DNA from: Bryum argenteum | Lineage: Eukaryota > Streptophyta > Bryopsida > Bryales > Bryaceae | Length of the DNA stretch: 64,000 bases | Direction of reading: 5' to 3' | NCBI GenBank assembly: GCA_037043015.1 | Contig: CM073329.1 | Span: 15,144,648-15,208,647, forward strand | Shown here: piece after piece, positions 33,465 to 46,059 of the stretch | How the letters are laid out: each line of letters opens with the position of its first letter | How positions within the stretch are numbered: position 1 is the stretch's first letter | Position numbers and translations under genes: made by a program | Notes under the pieces: model-generated | Databases searched by the model: none | What the model saw: the letters and a program-made list of their open reading frames with translations, nothing else | Told to the model about the DNA's origin: nothing

Positions 33465-35489
33465 ATTCGTGTGGTAATACATATAGAGTGTGCATGGTTA
33501 AGTCTGCAACTCCAAACTTCAATTTTTGAATCTTCTAGGCTAATTACTGGCTTGTGAGCCAAGAAAGGCGGTTATGGGCAAGTGTCCAATCAGGGTATCC
33601 TTTTCCGGACTGTCCGGACTTTAGAAAAATGTCCTTTTGGAAATGAAAAAAATATTGGAAAATTACAAAACTTTCATGGTGTCATAGATGGCATGTTGGT
33701 ACACAATAATCATGTGATTTATAGGTTAAACTCAAAAATTGAATATTTTCCTAATTTATCATATTCAGCAATTGTTCACATTATAGTAGCAAAATGACTA
33801 TGAATTTAAGATTTTATATTGAAACAAATATTCATGCATTTTATTAAGTTTATATTTGAGCATTTCATATAGTTTCAAGACATAGATAATATGAAATCAT
33901 AGTCCTTTTAGGTTGTGTAAAAATAGCTGATTTTTGAAAGTTCTCATAATTAAGGAAATATAGTAAAACATCAAATCTGGATTTAAGATTAAACATAGAT
34001 ATAACTCTAATCTTGTTTTAACTAAATTTCTTCTTCGTCACCTACTTTGCTTTAAATTGATATTCCGGATTGTTCCTTTTGTCTCAAAAAGGAATTAAGA
34101 CAGATTCCTTTTTGAAAACTAAAGGAATGAAAAGGAATATGAAAATTGTTCGATTTTTCTTGCTCAATGCAATTTTGCATGGAGTATTACAAGTCTCTCA
34201 TGAATCCATCATTGAATACATGCGAATTGAAAAAGTGTAATTTCTAGCACACAATAAGTGTAACATAAAATGACAGTGTTTTAGTAAGACAGTCCTTTTT
34301 GGTACCCGTATCAGACACTTACCCTTATATTTTAGATTTTAGAATTTTTCATTCGAAAAATTGTTAATAAAAAAATTACTACTCAAATTCAAGTGGCCCA
34401 AGTTGAGAATTCTACCAATTTTTAAGGGCAGCCTCCAAAAATCTTGAAAACAAACTTCAAGATTTTTTCGGAATTTTCCAATTTCTTCTTTTAAAATTCT
34501 GGAATGATTTAAGATAATAATGATATTTTTGCTAAATGATCGATAACTCATAACATACCTACTCACCGTTCACTTTTATTCCTAAAAGAGATAATCAATG
34601 TAATACATGTTCATCCAAATTGTTGTTCTCAACTTCTTATACCTTCAATCTTTAAAAAAATAAAATGCATGAAGGTTCACTAAGCTGAATGAGTTGCTAC
34701 AATTTTGCAAGGGTATTCTCAACTTACTTGTCTACATGGAAAAGAATATGAACAAAATGTTTGGGACAACGATCATCAAGTACACTTTTGCACAAAGTAG
34801 ACTCTATCCTCTAGACAATGCCCAAAAGAAGTTTTGCATCAACTTTGGATTTTATGATCTCACAAATGATGCAAATTCAACAATTGGAAATTGACATGGA
34901 ATTTCTAATAGTAGTGTGGTTTTAGACCTTACATTTAAAAGTCCCAAAAACTGGCAAAAATTCAAAAATAACCTTCTTTTCTTCTTTTTTATTTTTATTT
35001 ATATTTTTTTAACCAAAAACGCCTAGGACTGCAGGGGTTAAATGGATAATACGAACAACAGTCAACCTTGTCTGCGCGTAAGCCAGTCATTGCGACGTCA
35101 ATCGGAGTAGGCAGGGTTGTTTTAAGTTTCAATAGTCGAAAAGTACTTGTCCCTCACTGAAAAGTATTATTGGGAAATTAAGCAATAATGCAAGAGCATG
35201 GTGGACCATATCGTGATTATTCCTCCCAATGCTTTGCAATGTCTTTATCACGGAAATGTTCACTTGCTGAGTCTCAAAGTCGAAACATGTGCTCAAGTAA
35301 AGTGCGTGCACTCAACTTCCTGGAAAGTTTAGTCTTCTCAGGAGCGAGACTGTGAGTGATGATATTTTGTTCAGTTCAACTTATCCCATGCAAATCAACA
35401 AACAATATGCACACCCTTAAAACCAGGTAGAAATACCATAATTGGCCGCAGGAGATTTGTTTGTTAAGAAATCACTGCAATCGTTTGAG
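33465..35489. other. AT-rich intergenic stretch, nothing recognised
   Basis: Only short open frames (33582-33797, 34694-34894 and others) without family features. Confidence 0.4.
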
Positions 35490-36425
35490 AAATTTTTACA
35501 TATCAGGAGATGAAGCAAATTGGTCTTGGAAATATCTGTAATTCAACAAAGGAGGTGGATTCAAGCACTACTGAAGGTAATTTCCTCAATAATGGCTCAT
35601 CTTTTAGCATGAGAAATTTGTAGTATAAGTAATAGTGTAAATGAACTTTGTGCATGGGCAAAGTAGAAGAACATACCAAGTGAAATTATCAATTCTAAGT
35701 TCATTCAAAATTTGAAGCTAGACTTACAGGTGTTTCTAAAATGGTGTCCCAAAATGACACTCTACAATCTTTTCTATGAGCACATGATACCACGTAACTT
35801 AGAGATGACAAAAACTAAAACTCCATTATTAGTACTACTACATTTTAGAGCCGTCTACGTTTAAAAAATTCTTGGACTTCCACATTCATCATCGGCTTAT
35901 GTTCATTAAGTGAGAACTCTTACTAAGCCAATCAACAAATGACAAACATCTCTCAGTTCCACGACATAGATTATGCTGTAAACAAATTACACTTCTGTCC
36001 GTTTTCTACAGGGGTTCCAAGCATTCATTTCGAATATGAACTATGCAGTTTCACAATTTCTAACAAAATTGTCTCTGCGCGCGCTTTGTGTGTGCACGAG
36101 TCATAGTATACTTTGGTGTTGATTCTGGAAGAATGTGCTCCATATACCAATGCATGTACTTGGTGGTGGAGCTCACTATGCCCTCACAAATCATAAAAAA
36201 TACTTGCGGCTTACGCCAGCAACGTCCAAAAATTCCGACACGACAAACCGAAGAAGTCGAATCTCGACACCTACAAAGTCGAACAGTCGAGACCCGAGAG
36301 TCAAAACCGACGAAGTTGAGAACACTTGGAACTGCCCATCTCGGCCTCCGGCCTCAAAATAGCATGAGTAGAAACTGGTGTCAGTAGATTATGGACAATC
36401 TACAGAGACGTTGACGAAGGTCAAC

Positions 36426-36454
36426 CACGTGCAACGATTGCTGTCTGTATATAA
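36426..36454 (+). promoter_or_regulatory. Core promoter of germin-like gene C: CACGTG and TATA
   Basis: CACGTG (36426-36431) and TATATAA (36448-36454) lie about 95-120 bases upstream of the ATG at 36548. The layout is the same as in gene B, but with undisturbed DNA upstream. Confidence 0.6.
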
Positions 36455-36547
36455 CCAGCTCAGTTGAGGATCCAGTACTCTATCCAGCTTGCACAGAGTT
36501 TCTGGTTCCGGCATCAGTTACTACATCGATCGCTAGAGTTGTTAGCC

Positions 36548-37820
36548 ATGGCTGCAGTGGCACTGCTGTTTGTTGGCGTGATCGTGAGCAGTTTCTGCCT
36601 CCATGGCGCTCTGGCTACCATCAACATGGACGACCTGGACTTCATCCCGGAGGTGACCCAGCGGCAGGCATTCGACAACGACGATTTCATCTTCAAGTTC
36701 CAGCAGGTCGGAGAAGAGACGCCGTTCGGCAACTTGCGTCCCATGTTCGTGGACTTCAACCCCGCTCTCGCCACTCTGCCTGGCGATGGCGCCGCTCAGA
36801 ACCTGGTGACAGTAGGGCCTTGCGCCATCAACCAGCCGCACAGTCATCCGCGAGCCACTCAGATCTCTCATCTCACCGAAGGTATTCCCTCATCTCACTG
36901 GTCATTCATTAATTGCAGCTATCGACTTTTCCAGCTGATACTCTGAATTTCAACGCCATCTCGACTGCTAACTGTCAATGATCAATTTCAAGTGACATGA
37001 TCGATCGTTGAGAAGCTTAGCACTCACTTGTAAGTTTGGCATGTGATACGAATCGATCAGGCGAGCTGTTCTTCGGGTTTGCTGAGGAGAATGGCGGGCG
37101 AAGCTTCGTGGGAGGAAACGCAACGAAAGGCCAAACCGTCATCATTCCTCAAGGTAATGAACTTCTACCGCTCATAGATCAACGAATATTTATAACCCCA
37201 TCAGCGATATTGAACATGAATAGCAATTTTTCGTGTGTCATTGTGGTATATACGGAGTCATGTACAGTAGACTGAATCGATACCACTTCTCATGTGTCAA
37301 AATTATATCAACCCATATGAATAGTTATCGAACTCTACCTTAAGACAGGCTGCAACAGTTTCCCTTGGTTTGATTACAATTCCCCTGAGATCCACCATCT
37401 TCCCTTCTTTCCATCATGTCATTTTGCCTTCTCAACGTGCCAGTAACCACGGCTTCATTAGAATTGAGGTATGGTATCTCTAGGCCTCCATTGGGCTAAT
37501 ATGATGTTGGGGGCTAATCAAGGCAATAAGTACGAGTTCAATGCACTGATCCATGTGTGACCCGATCCGCAATGGCAGGTCTGATTCATTTCGCGCAAAA
37601 CCTGGGGTGCAAGGAGGGGCAGTTCATTGCGAGCTTCCCCCATCGCGACCCTGGCACTCAAACCACGGCGTCCACATTCTTCAGGCTGCCTATCGGTGTC
37701 ATCCGCGCCACCACTGGCCTCAGTGACGAGGACATCAAGAAGATCCAGGCCAGTGTGGCGGCCAATCCAAATCCATCGGTGGACAAAGAATGCGCAAAGC
37801 GATGCGGCATCCACTACTGA
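36548..37820 (+). CDS. Germin-like protein (secreted cupin), copy C
   Basis: Exons 36548-36881, 37061-37153 and 37579-37820 give 222 residues. The exon lengths are identical to B (334, 93, 242). The protein differs from B at only a few positions (for example Val-Ala for Glu-Val near the start). It has the same signal peptide, box 1 with HSHPRATQ (Gln in place of the metal-binding Glu), box 2 with PQGLIHFAQN, the NAT glycosylation site and the C-terminal ECAKRC. Introns differ more than exons, with several small gaps, which suggests selection on the coding part. It is the one Gln-type copy with intact coding sequence and an undisturbed promoter. Confidence 0.9.
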
Positions 37821-38008
37821 TGACCCATCCCACTTAAGTGGTATCTGTGCATCACACTTTTGAATGAAGTTGCAAGAGAATTTAAATAGGTTGTAGCCAC
37901 TACTTTGACGTATACTTTGACGTATAACAAGTTGGCGACCAATAAAACCAGCCGAGAATGTGAAGCTCCTTGTTGATGTTTCTCGAACTGAAGGAAAGTA
38001 CTTCGGAG

Positions 38009-38012
38009 TTAA
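38009..38012. other. Empty TTAA target site
   Basis: The single TTAA in copy C corresponds to the two TTAA that flank the element 31313-31682 in copy B. It documents the pre-insertion state. Confidence 0.85.
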
Positions 38013-38552
38013 GGGTGTGTTGTGTTGAGTAGTGACTTGTACGATTGGGGCGATGCTTGATTCTTGATGCTTGATTCTTGATTCGTTTTTAATCTTGAAT
38101 GAATGGTTTGTTTTGGGCTTTTGGCTCATGTGACAGCTGATTTAACCCAATTTGACCAGATTTTATCTTCATAGTGGTACTATCAAGTATATGTTGTGTT
38201 TGGTCAAATGTTACATGGTGATCATAATGATTGGGCTCAGTTTTAAAACTTGTGTTATTGTACAATTCTACAGGAGAAATTATGTTTGAAAATCATTTCC
38301 CTACCAATTTAGAGGAACATAGAAATACCCTAGAGAAGTAAACAAATGGATGATGCCGATTGACTACTCTACTATTTTGAGACTTAGATTTGATACAATA
38401 ATGAGTTTGGACTCACACCACTCATGATAATATACAATGTGATCATGAAGAGATCTAAAAAGTCGTTACGTACGATGATTTCAATTGGTTTGAACCTTGT
38501 TAATTAATTCTATAAGCAAATGCCAAATTTGTTGTTTGGATGATACACGTAC

Positions 38553-38660
38553 GCAACATTGTTGTTTATGTGTGAACATTTGTTTTTGTGATGTTTTTTT
38601 GTTACAATCTAAGCAACATTGTTGTTTATGTGTGAACATTTGTTCTTGTGATGTTGTTAT
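38553..38660. repeat. Tandem duplication, 60-base period
   Basis: GCAACATTGTTGTTTATGTG starts at 38553 and again at 38613, followed by near-identical TGAACATTTGTT(T/C)TTGTGATGTT. Confidence 0.8.
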
Positions 38661-38870
38661 TTTGTTAAAAACTTACAATCTAAGCCTATTCAAACGTTAT
38701 AAGTTGTCATCAATTATCACAAACAGTACTAGGTGAGCCTATGCAATTCGTGGAGTCCCTAACCTAATAGGTGGTTCGGTTGGTAATCGATAGTCCAAAG
38801 TCCAAAACCCTCGAGTTGTATAAGGCGCTAGTAAAGCGCTCCTCATGGTGCCTTCTCTTGTTTTTTTCTA

Positions 38871-39006
38871 ACATCCAAATAGGAGCATTAGATGAGCTTT
38901 GAGGCATCCAAATAGGAGCATTAGATGAGCTTTGAGGCATCCAAATAGGAGCATTAGATGAGCTTTGAGACATCCAAATAGGAGCATAATTAGATGAGCC
39001 TTGAGG
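38871..39006. repeat. Short tandem array, 33-base unit, about four copies
   Basis: The unit contains CATCCAAATAGGAGCATTAG then ATGAGCTTTGAGG. The last copy has a 3-base insertion. The minus-strand frame across it is an artefact of the unit length being a multiple of three. Confidence 0.85.
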
Positions 39007-39528
39007 TGCAGATCCTCGCCTCTACTAGAGCATACAAATCCTGCTCCATTGGGGCCATGTTTGTACTAGTGATGGTTATAGGAACTAATCATTCTTCGAG
39101 CGTGCAAGCAATTTCTTTTTGTTCCAAAAGTACAAAGATTCTAAGATTCTGTTATAGCCTGCACAAGAAGAAAATTGTAAATGACATCCATGATTTCTCT
39201 TTTATACAAATTTCTATATGAAATTTTCAAACTGCACATATCTAGGATCATTGAAAACCTTATCAAGAAACACTATCTTATACTATTGTATTTTATTATC
39301 TATAGCAAATATGTAAAATCCATAACCTCATCGAATTCTATTACAACAACAGTTCATAGGGAGCTCCAAACAGACAAGAAACTGCAATCTCTTTTATTAG
39401 ATATTGAATGTGCAATCGGCACAATATTGCTCAACATTTGATCACAAGCACAATCTGATATTGAGAATCAATTACTACATCTATGACTTTGTAACTACAA
39501 AACTATAGTTTTCTCCAATGGTTAATCA
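39007..39528. other. Spacer before germin-like gene D, nothing recognised
   Basis: AT-rich with one hydrophobic open frame (39181-39441) that shows no family features. It may include the 3' untranslated region of gene D. Confidence 0.35.
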
Positions 39529-40937
39529 TCAATAGGGGACGCCGCATCTTCTGGCACATAATCTGTCCACCGATGGGTTGGAATTGGCAGCCACACTCGC
39601 CTGAACTTTTTTGATTTCCTGGTCGGTGAGACCAGTGGTAGCACGGATGACACCGAGAGGCAGCTTGAAGAATGTGGACGCCGTGGTTTGACTTCCAGGG
39701 TCGCGATGGGGGAAGGTTGTAATGAATTTTGCCTCTTGGCACCCCAAGTTTTGTGCAAAATGAATCACACCTGCCATTGCAAATCAGGCCCATACATGGA
39801 TTAATGCATTGAACTCGCCGTCGGAAATTACCTTGATAGAGGACTGACGGCGGTTCTATTCTTGAATCAAGTACTCAATTGGCAAAATCGCACATTTTGG
39901 AAAAAGAATTTGTGGCGTAAAAAGTCAATAAAGAGATTAGAAACTGCAGATACAGCAGAGGGACTGAAGAAGGGAGAGAGCTCAAATTTGGAGCGGTACC
40001 AATAATGGAACACTAGGTATTTTCACTGAAAGCTATATAATAGCTTCTTCACTTGACAGTAGCATGTACTCATGGCAAATATTATATGGTGCAACATCAA
40101 GGTACTATCTTAGAAAAATACCTATGAGACTACCTTCAAAAATTCAAATAAAGTTGTAAATGAGATTAAAGATGATGAATCCACTTTGACTATCCTACCA
40201 TCTACTTTCCTCATGCACAAAAAATGCTTCCTCTGTTTACAGATAAGGAAATCTGAGATTTGAGCCATTGTTGAGCACTCTCCCTTACTCACCATGACTT
40301 CAGACATGTGATAATGATGTAAAGAAGATTGCAGACTTTTAATGAATATTACAAGTGGGACGATCTATGAGAGGAGTGTCTATTACCTTGAGGAATGATG
40401 ACGGATTGGCCTTTCGTTGCATTACCTCCAACGAAACTTCGTCCCCCATTTTCCTCAGCAAATCCAAAGAACACCTCGCCTGATCGATGCATATCACAAT
40501 CCCAGACCACAATAAGTTGACGATGACGATCTGCAATTGATGTTGCATCTTCAATTGTCTTAGCGGACATGTATGAATGGTGATCTCGATGAGAAATTAC
40601 CTTCGATGAGGTGGGCGATCTCAGAGGCTCGCGGATGACTGTGGGGCTGGTTGATGGCGCAAGGCCCAAGCGTCACCAGGTTCTGAGAGGCGCCATCGCC
40701 AGGCAGAGTGGCCAGAACTGGGTTGTGACTCACAAACATGGGCCGCAAGTTGCCGCGCACCGTCACATCCCCGGGCTTCTCGAACTTGAAAATGAAATCA
40801 TCGCTGTCGAATGCCTGCCGCTGCGTCAACTCCGGGATGAAGTCCAGATCGTTCATGTTGATCGCACCCAGAGCGCCATGAAAGCAGCACAGACTGCTCA
40901 CCATCACGCCAACGAACAACAGTGCTACTGCCGCCAT
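39529..40937 (-). CDS. Germin-like protein (secreted cupin), copy D, with intact metal site
   Basis: Exons 40601-40937, 40387-40479 and 39529-39770 give 223 residues, one more than B and C because of an extra codon in the signal peptide (SSLCCFHGALG). Box 1 is PHSHPRASE: His99, His101 and Glu106, the full set of germin ligands, with His147 in box 2 (PQGVIHFAQN). It is clearly more diverged from B and C than they are from each other (for example MNDLDF, FEKPGDVTVRG). The C-terminus has LCARRCGVPY. It is the copy most likely to bind metal. Intron 2 is longer (about 616 bases). The ATG at 40937 lies in a GCCATGG context. Confidence 0.9.
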
Positions 40938-41027
40938 GGCTAACAACTCTTTCGATCGATCTAGAAACAGCTGATCGATGTCGGTAACGATGGAACTCTC
41001 TGCAACTTGGATTGCCCACTGGCCGGT

Positions 41028-41036
41028 GATATTTAA
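41028..41036 (-). promoter_or_regulatory. Possible TATA-like site of gene D
   Basis: The minus strand reads TTAAATATC about 91 bases upstream of the ATG, at the spacing seen in B and C, but the match to a TATA box is weak. Confidence 0.3.
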
Positions 41037-41159
41037 CGTACAGGCATTCGAGAAAGCGTGTGGAGAAATCGGGACTCCGGTTTTACGCAGTTTCTTTGCT
41101 GATCTTGTTGCCTCCCAAATCTCTATGAATTGACGAACACCCAGATCTATCAACTAAGT

Positions 41160-41762
41160 CCAAGGTTCAACAAATAAAATTTGGAGTTTCTCGAAGTGAG
41201 TGGGTCCTTTGAAAAGTTGTGATATCCACCCACGAGAGAATGACCAGATATTTCCTCAAAAGCGTCAAAAGGTTACTTAAAAAGTGCACGGTGACCACTA
41301 CAAACTTGGAGTTTGAAATTGCTGTGGACCTTCTATTGTATACGTGGGTCACAGATATTGAGTAATTGACGTAATCAAACTCAACAAGTGAGGGAAATAT
41401 TTAGTTTTTTCAAGTGTTTTGGCTGGGGTTTTTTCAAGTTTGAGCATCCTCTTGGGCGACGGGGGAGAGATTATCTTGTGTTTGTGTGTCTTGGAGATAA
41501 CTATGTTCCAGTATATCAGAAATGATTTTTGAGAATGTTTAATAACATAGCATACGTTGAGGTAGTCTCCAAGTTATGACTATGTTGACTTTCTCGAGGT
41601 TTCCAACTTCTTGAAGCCATGTGCATAGACTTGAAAAAACTGTTCTGGTCTACATCATCCTGTTGAATTCAACTCTTTATGGGTGGATATGGTGACCAAG
41701 GTGCAGTGAACATCCAGAGTTTTATAATTCATGTCGAGATTTTATAATATTCTCACAGTCGC
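41160..41762. other. Intergenic, nothing recognised
   Basis: No coding or repeat structure supported before the transposon boundary TTAA at 41763-41766. Confidence 0.35.
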
Positions 41763-41766
41763 TTAA

Positions 41767-42575
41767 CCCCTAAAGTCGACTGGAGATTGATTCTGGTCGT
41801 TCGAGGTCGTTAGTCTCTAATATACTAAATTTAGATCATATGAAGTTGAAACAGTCTGCAGGTTTTTCTATACCTTTTCGAAAAGTCCATACATGTTTGA
41901 AATCTCTCATACTTTAGAAGATATTCACAATTAGAGTTTGAAAATACTATTATGGCATGTTAAAATCTGTCCAAAATTACGGGATATGCTCATTTATTCT
42001 CAAAATTTGCTCAAAATCAAGGAGATTGCAAAAATTGAGACTTTCCCTGTTTTTCAAGTTTTGTTTTTCGTGGGTGTAATAAAGGTACCAAGGCATATTA
42101 ATCTTATTTGTGATGATTAATCCCCAATCCAATGATTTTGCACATGCCTTTTTTATTGACGAAAATCAGCATTTGTATTTGAATTGGAGCACACCTCCAT
42201 GTGAACAATCAAGCATTTTTTGAAGCTTTATAGGTTGTATGAGGGTAGACATATTCCCAATTCACCTAGGAATAAGAATGTGAAGAGTCTTAGTGTATGA
42301 TTGCTTCCTAAAATGGTATTTTTGGCCCACAAACATTGCTTATCCTTTTACAACAAGGATATGTCAAGAACTAATTTCCAACTTTGTACATTATGGGTTC
42401 AAAATTGGTGAGGAAATGGAATCTAAATTTTGGTACACATGTACACATAAAACTGAGGTACTAGATCTTGAGGTTTCATTTCCAAAAATTTGCGGAAATT
42501 CAAAATTCTCACCTTGCATTGAAAGAGAGCAATGTTGAGACCTTTTGGCACTTTTGAGGCTAGCAAATTAAAGGA
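41767..42575 (+). mobile_element. TTAA/CCCC family 3, copy 2 (809 bases)
   Basis: The left end CCCCTAAAGTCGA follows TTAA (41763-41766). The right end is eroded (AAAGGA) but followed by TTAA (42576-42579). The body aligns with 8750-9372, whose right end TCGACTTTAGGGG-TTAA is the inverse of this left end. Together the two copies define the family termini. No transposase frame. Confidence 0.6.
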
Positions 42576-42579
42576 TTAA

Positions 42580-44625
42580 GGTGCAAAGGGGTAGCAATCT
42601 TTAAATTTCTCCTAAAATGAGCAAGTCAATGCATGACTTCATTTACTTATTATGAGACTATGTGAACGATGTAACCATTTGTGAACAAAGGATCTTGTAG
42701 AGTATTAGTATGAAGAGTTCAACCCTTGAATGCTTAGGTCGGCTCAAGCAAAAACCACTTGCTCACTAGCTCCTAATTTTTCTCTTTGACGTACATTTTA
42801 ATATCTGACCTTTGAAAATTGAACTTAAATCATGACTTCAACCATTGAGAAATTTTGCACAAACATTTAACAAGTGACAGAAAAGATTATGAGTTAAGTT
42901 CAAGAGTTGCCAATAGTAGAAACTCTTGATCTTGGAGGATTTACCACTTAAACCATCAATAAATTCTGGCAAGAATCCTCTTACTTCAAAAACATTGGAC
43001 CACATGTGCACTAGGTTGATAGCTTTGCATTGACATATCATATGTCATGATAGCTTCATAGACAATCAATGGTAATTTTTCTGCATCTCTCTAGTTTGAA
43101 TGTGCACAAACAAATCAAAATCAAAATAAAAAATTATGCATATCAAATGAGGAGTTTCAAATGTGAGGAGAAAGATCAAGAACTACCAAATAATGAAGAA
43201 TGTATTGACATCAAAGTTTGATGAGAATTTTGAGCTAAAATATCGTGTCTATGTGTGTGAAATACACCATGACATTATATTTTGTGTATCTAATGCAAGT
43301 TGCAATCTATTTTGAACCATTTGAAGAGTTAATACAAGTAGTTATTTTGAAATAACTACTTGTATCAACATTGTAAGATCTTCAAGATAACTACTTGTAT
43401 TAATTAATACCATGTTAAATTTCAAATGTTGGATTTGTACCGTTTGTGAGATCGTAATGTACAAAGTTGATGTGAGAGCTTTTTTTGCAACAATCTGAAA
43501 CTTGCTCTTGTGAATCTTGGAGGGTGCCCTTGTAAAATTGGTGAACATTTTGACTTGGGATTTTTAAAAGTGAGGTAGCGATCTGGTTATTTTCAAAAAA
43601 TAAATAAACAAATTATATACTAAATTTAAACACTATACTTTTTGCGCTTGAAAACTAATATTTGCGTTAAATTTTCTTAATTTTAGTATGTGACATTCCA
43701 CATTTTCACACAGATACCTTGTAGCTTAGAGAGCACCTAGTAAAAATCGTAAGAAAGAAATTTGCTTCTAACCCCTTCAATCTAAGCTACCCAAAACCTC
43801 AAAAACCACTTTTTACATCCTTGGTCAGTTGATCCTTTATGAGTCAAAGACCGTTCATCTTGCATGATGTGCGCAATTCTTTCCTATGGTACCTCAAAGG
43901 TTAGAAGATCAAGTTGAAGCGCCTAAATTGACTCTAATTGGGCCCCCTTGGCTTTAAAAGGCCAAGAAGAAAAATCAAATCTTCTCACCGCAATGATTGG
44001 GAGATCCAAATAAGCTATATATAGTTTTGAGGAGCAACTATGACCAATATAACATAATAACTTCAATTTTAAAAGTTAAAAAAAATAATATAAATAAATA
44101 AATAAACTCTACAAGATACCTACTCTAGGAGTACATTTGTTACTCTAATGTACAACTCTACAAGATTTGATTTTTTTAATGCACATTAGAGTAACAAATG
44201 CCTACTATTCTAAGAGTACATTTGTTACTCTAGATTTGATAGTCTTAAAAATAAAAAATAAAAAAAATCTTTAACATACCTACTATCTTACTACTCTTCA
44301 GGTTGCACTTAAGAGTGACCTACTATTCCTCTAATCATCTTTTAATCAATTAAAGTGTACAAAATAGTTTGAGAGGTTTGCAAATGACCAAAGGTAAACA
44401 AGAAAAACTTGAAACCTCCACTTGTGCTTAGTGCACTACTAGCAATGTGATCCACTCGCTCAAATACTCCTCAATTTAATTGCCCTTGAAAGGAAAAACC
44501 CGTACATTTTACCATTGAGAATCTATGTCAGAAGAGACAATAGACTTATCAAACCCTCCTAGCCATGAACATGTGATCACTTATACATTTTCAATACTCA
44601 TTCTTCTATAACCAAAAAACAAACC
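42580..44625. other. AT-rich intergenic stretch with small palindromes
   Basis: No gene recognised. Contains the hairpin at 43332-43365. Near 44131-44232 there are direct and inverted copies of a TACATTTGTTACTCTA motif. Confidence 0.4.
43332..43365. repeat. Near-perfect palindrome, 16-base stem, 2-base loop
   Basis: ATACAAGTAGTTATTT (43332-43347) is the exact inverse of 43350-43365. A third, direct copy of the right arm (ATAACTACTTGTATT) occurs at 43387-43401. Confidence 0.75.
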
Positions 44626-44732
44626 ATGAACGTTCATTACTTTGATTCTACACATTTGCTTAAGAAAAAGCCCATTGAAAGCCTTTTCATGAAAATTCCG
44701 GCCATGAGAGAAGAATATATCCTTAACAATCT

Positions 44733-45510
44733 AGTGCATAGAGATTTCTCAACCAAAAAAAAAACTCTGAACTTTCATCACTCCCCATACATTCGACAAG
44801 AAAATGTCTTGCATAAAATATCCGGCCATGAACAAAGCAAAAGTCACAACTTACAACAATAGGACAAGACTGATACAGATGATGGGATGTAAGTACCGAA
44901 CACATACCGAGGCGAGCCAAATATATACTTAACAATCTAGTAAGTGCATAGAGATTTCTCAACCAAAATACAAACTATGAACTTTCATTACTCCTCATAA
45001 ATTCGACAAGAAGACGTCTTCTTAAAACTTATCCGGCCATGAACAAAGCAAACATCACAAGTGACAACAATGTGACAAGATCAATACATATGATGGCAAG
45101 CAAAAGTCACAAGTGACAACATTGGGACAAAATTAAAACAGATGATGGGATGTAAGTAACGATCACATACCCGGCGCGCGAGAGGATACATACTTAACAA
45201 TCTAGTGCATAGAGATTTCTCAACCAAAATACAAACTTTGACCTTTCAATTTTCCCATACATTTGACAAGGAAACGTCTTCTCAAAACTAATCCGTCCAT
45301 GCTCGACAAGGAAACGTCTTCTCGGAACTTATCCGGCCATGAACAAAGCGAAAATCACAAGTGACAACAATGTGACAAGATTAATGCAGATGATGGGAAG
45401 CAAAAGTCACAAGTGACAACAATGGGACAAAATTAAAAGCAGATGATGGGATGTAAGTACCGATCACATACCCATGCCACCGAATAAACATTTAATAATC
45501 TAGGTGACTG
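44733..45510. repeat. Satellite-like array, about three units
   Basis: Recurrent blocks in order: TAACAATCTAG, TGCATAGAGATTTCTCAACC, CATAC(A)TT(C/T)GACAAG, ATCC(G)GCCATGAACAAAGC, GTGACAACAATG-GACAA, GATGATGGGATGTAAGTA and CACATACC. Units start near 44733, 44933 and 45193, with internal duplications of the GACAAG...GCCATG part in the later units. No coding function. Confidence 0.7.
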
Positions 45511-45732
45511 CTAAAAGATCTGTAAGGAAGGACAAGACTGAAATGGGGAAAAAAGAAAGGTGAAAAGTATAGCCATAGGGCACCATGAGTGATATATGGC
45601 AGTGATGTATCACTCTCTGCAGCATTCACCATCATTGACTGTTGTTTTTTGGTGCATTGTACTACACCCCATTTTAAATTAAAATATTTCTTTTAAAGAA
45701 ATATCACATTTGGTCAATTTGGAAAGTCAGTA

Positions 45733-46050
45733 CTAGCACTCTTTTATAGGACAGACAACGGAAACGTATGGGGTCTCTTTGTCATGTATCAACCGACAAG
45801 AAGCCTCGAGTGATCGAAATGATTTACGGGTACTTACTTTGACTAGAAATGTTGCGCCCTTAAGAAATCTGAGAGGATTCATGATGTTGCAAGGATCTAT
45901 ATGTTTCAATTCTTCTATACTAAAGTGTAGTTGGAGTTTATTGTAAGGGAAACTGAAAACGTAATTGTGGAGACAATTATTGATAAATGCTCGTGCGTTC
46001 ATTTTTAGAGGGTGTGTAATTCGTATTGTCGTTTCTTCTTTCTTCAACAA
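45733..46050 (-). CDS. Hypothetical open frame, 105 residues
   Basis: A single open frame with no recognised family. The sequence around HIDPCNIMNPLRFLKGATFL looks somewhat protein-like. There is no clear promoter, no intron evidence and no second copy to test conservation. It may be chance. Confidence 0.15.
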   Translation of the reverse strand: MLKKEETTIRITHPLKMNARAFINNCLHNYVFSFPYNKLQLHFSIEELKHIDPCNIMNPLRFLKGATFLVKVSTRKSFRSLEASCRLIHDKETPYVSVVCPIKEC

Positions 46051-46059
46051 TTTTTTTTT

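Larger units (their letters stand above)
35490..38590 (+). repeat. Segmental duplication, copy with gene C
   Basis: Counterpart of 23590-32490. It keeps two empty insertion sites: AAAAT at 36356-36360 (copia) and TTAA at 38009-38012 (family 1 element). About 35530-36050 has no counterpart in copy B. Confidence 0.75.

Noticed and set aside
38764..38973. Ser/Asn-rich repeat protein on the minus strand
   Set aside because: Produced by the 33-base tandem unit; no support as a gene.
43332..43365. Possible rho-independent terminator or small-RNA precursor
   Set aside because: Bacterial-type terminators are not expected in a plant nuclear genome, and the stem is too short for a typical plant microRNA precursor. 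Kept only as a palindrome.
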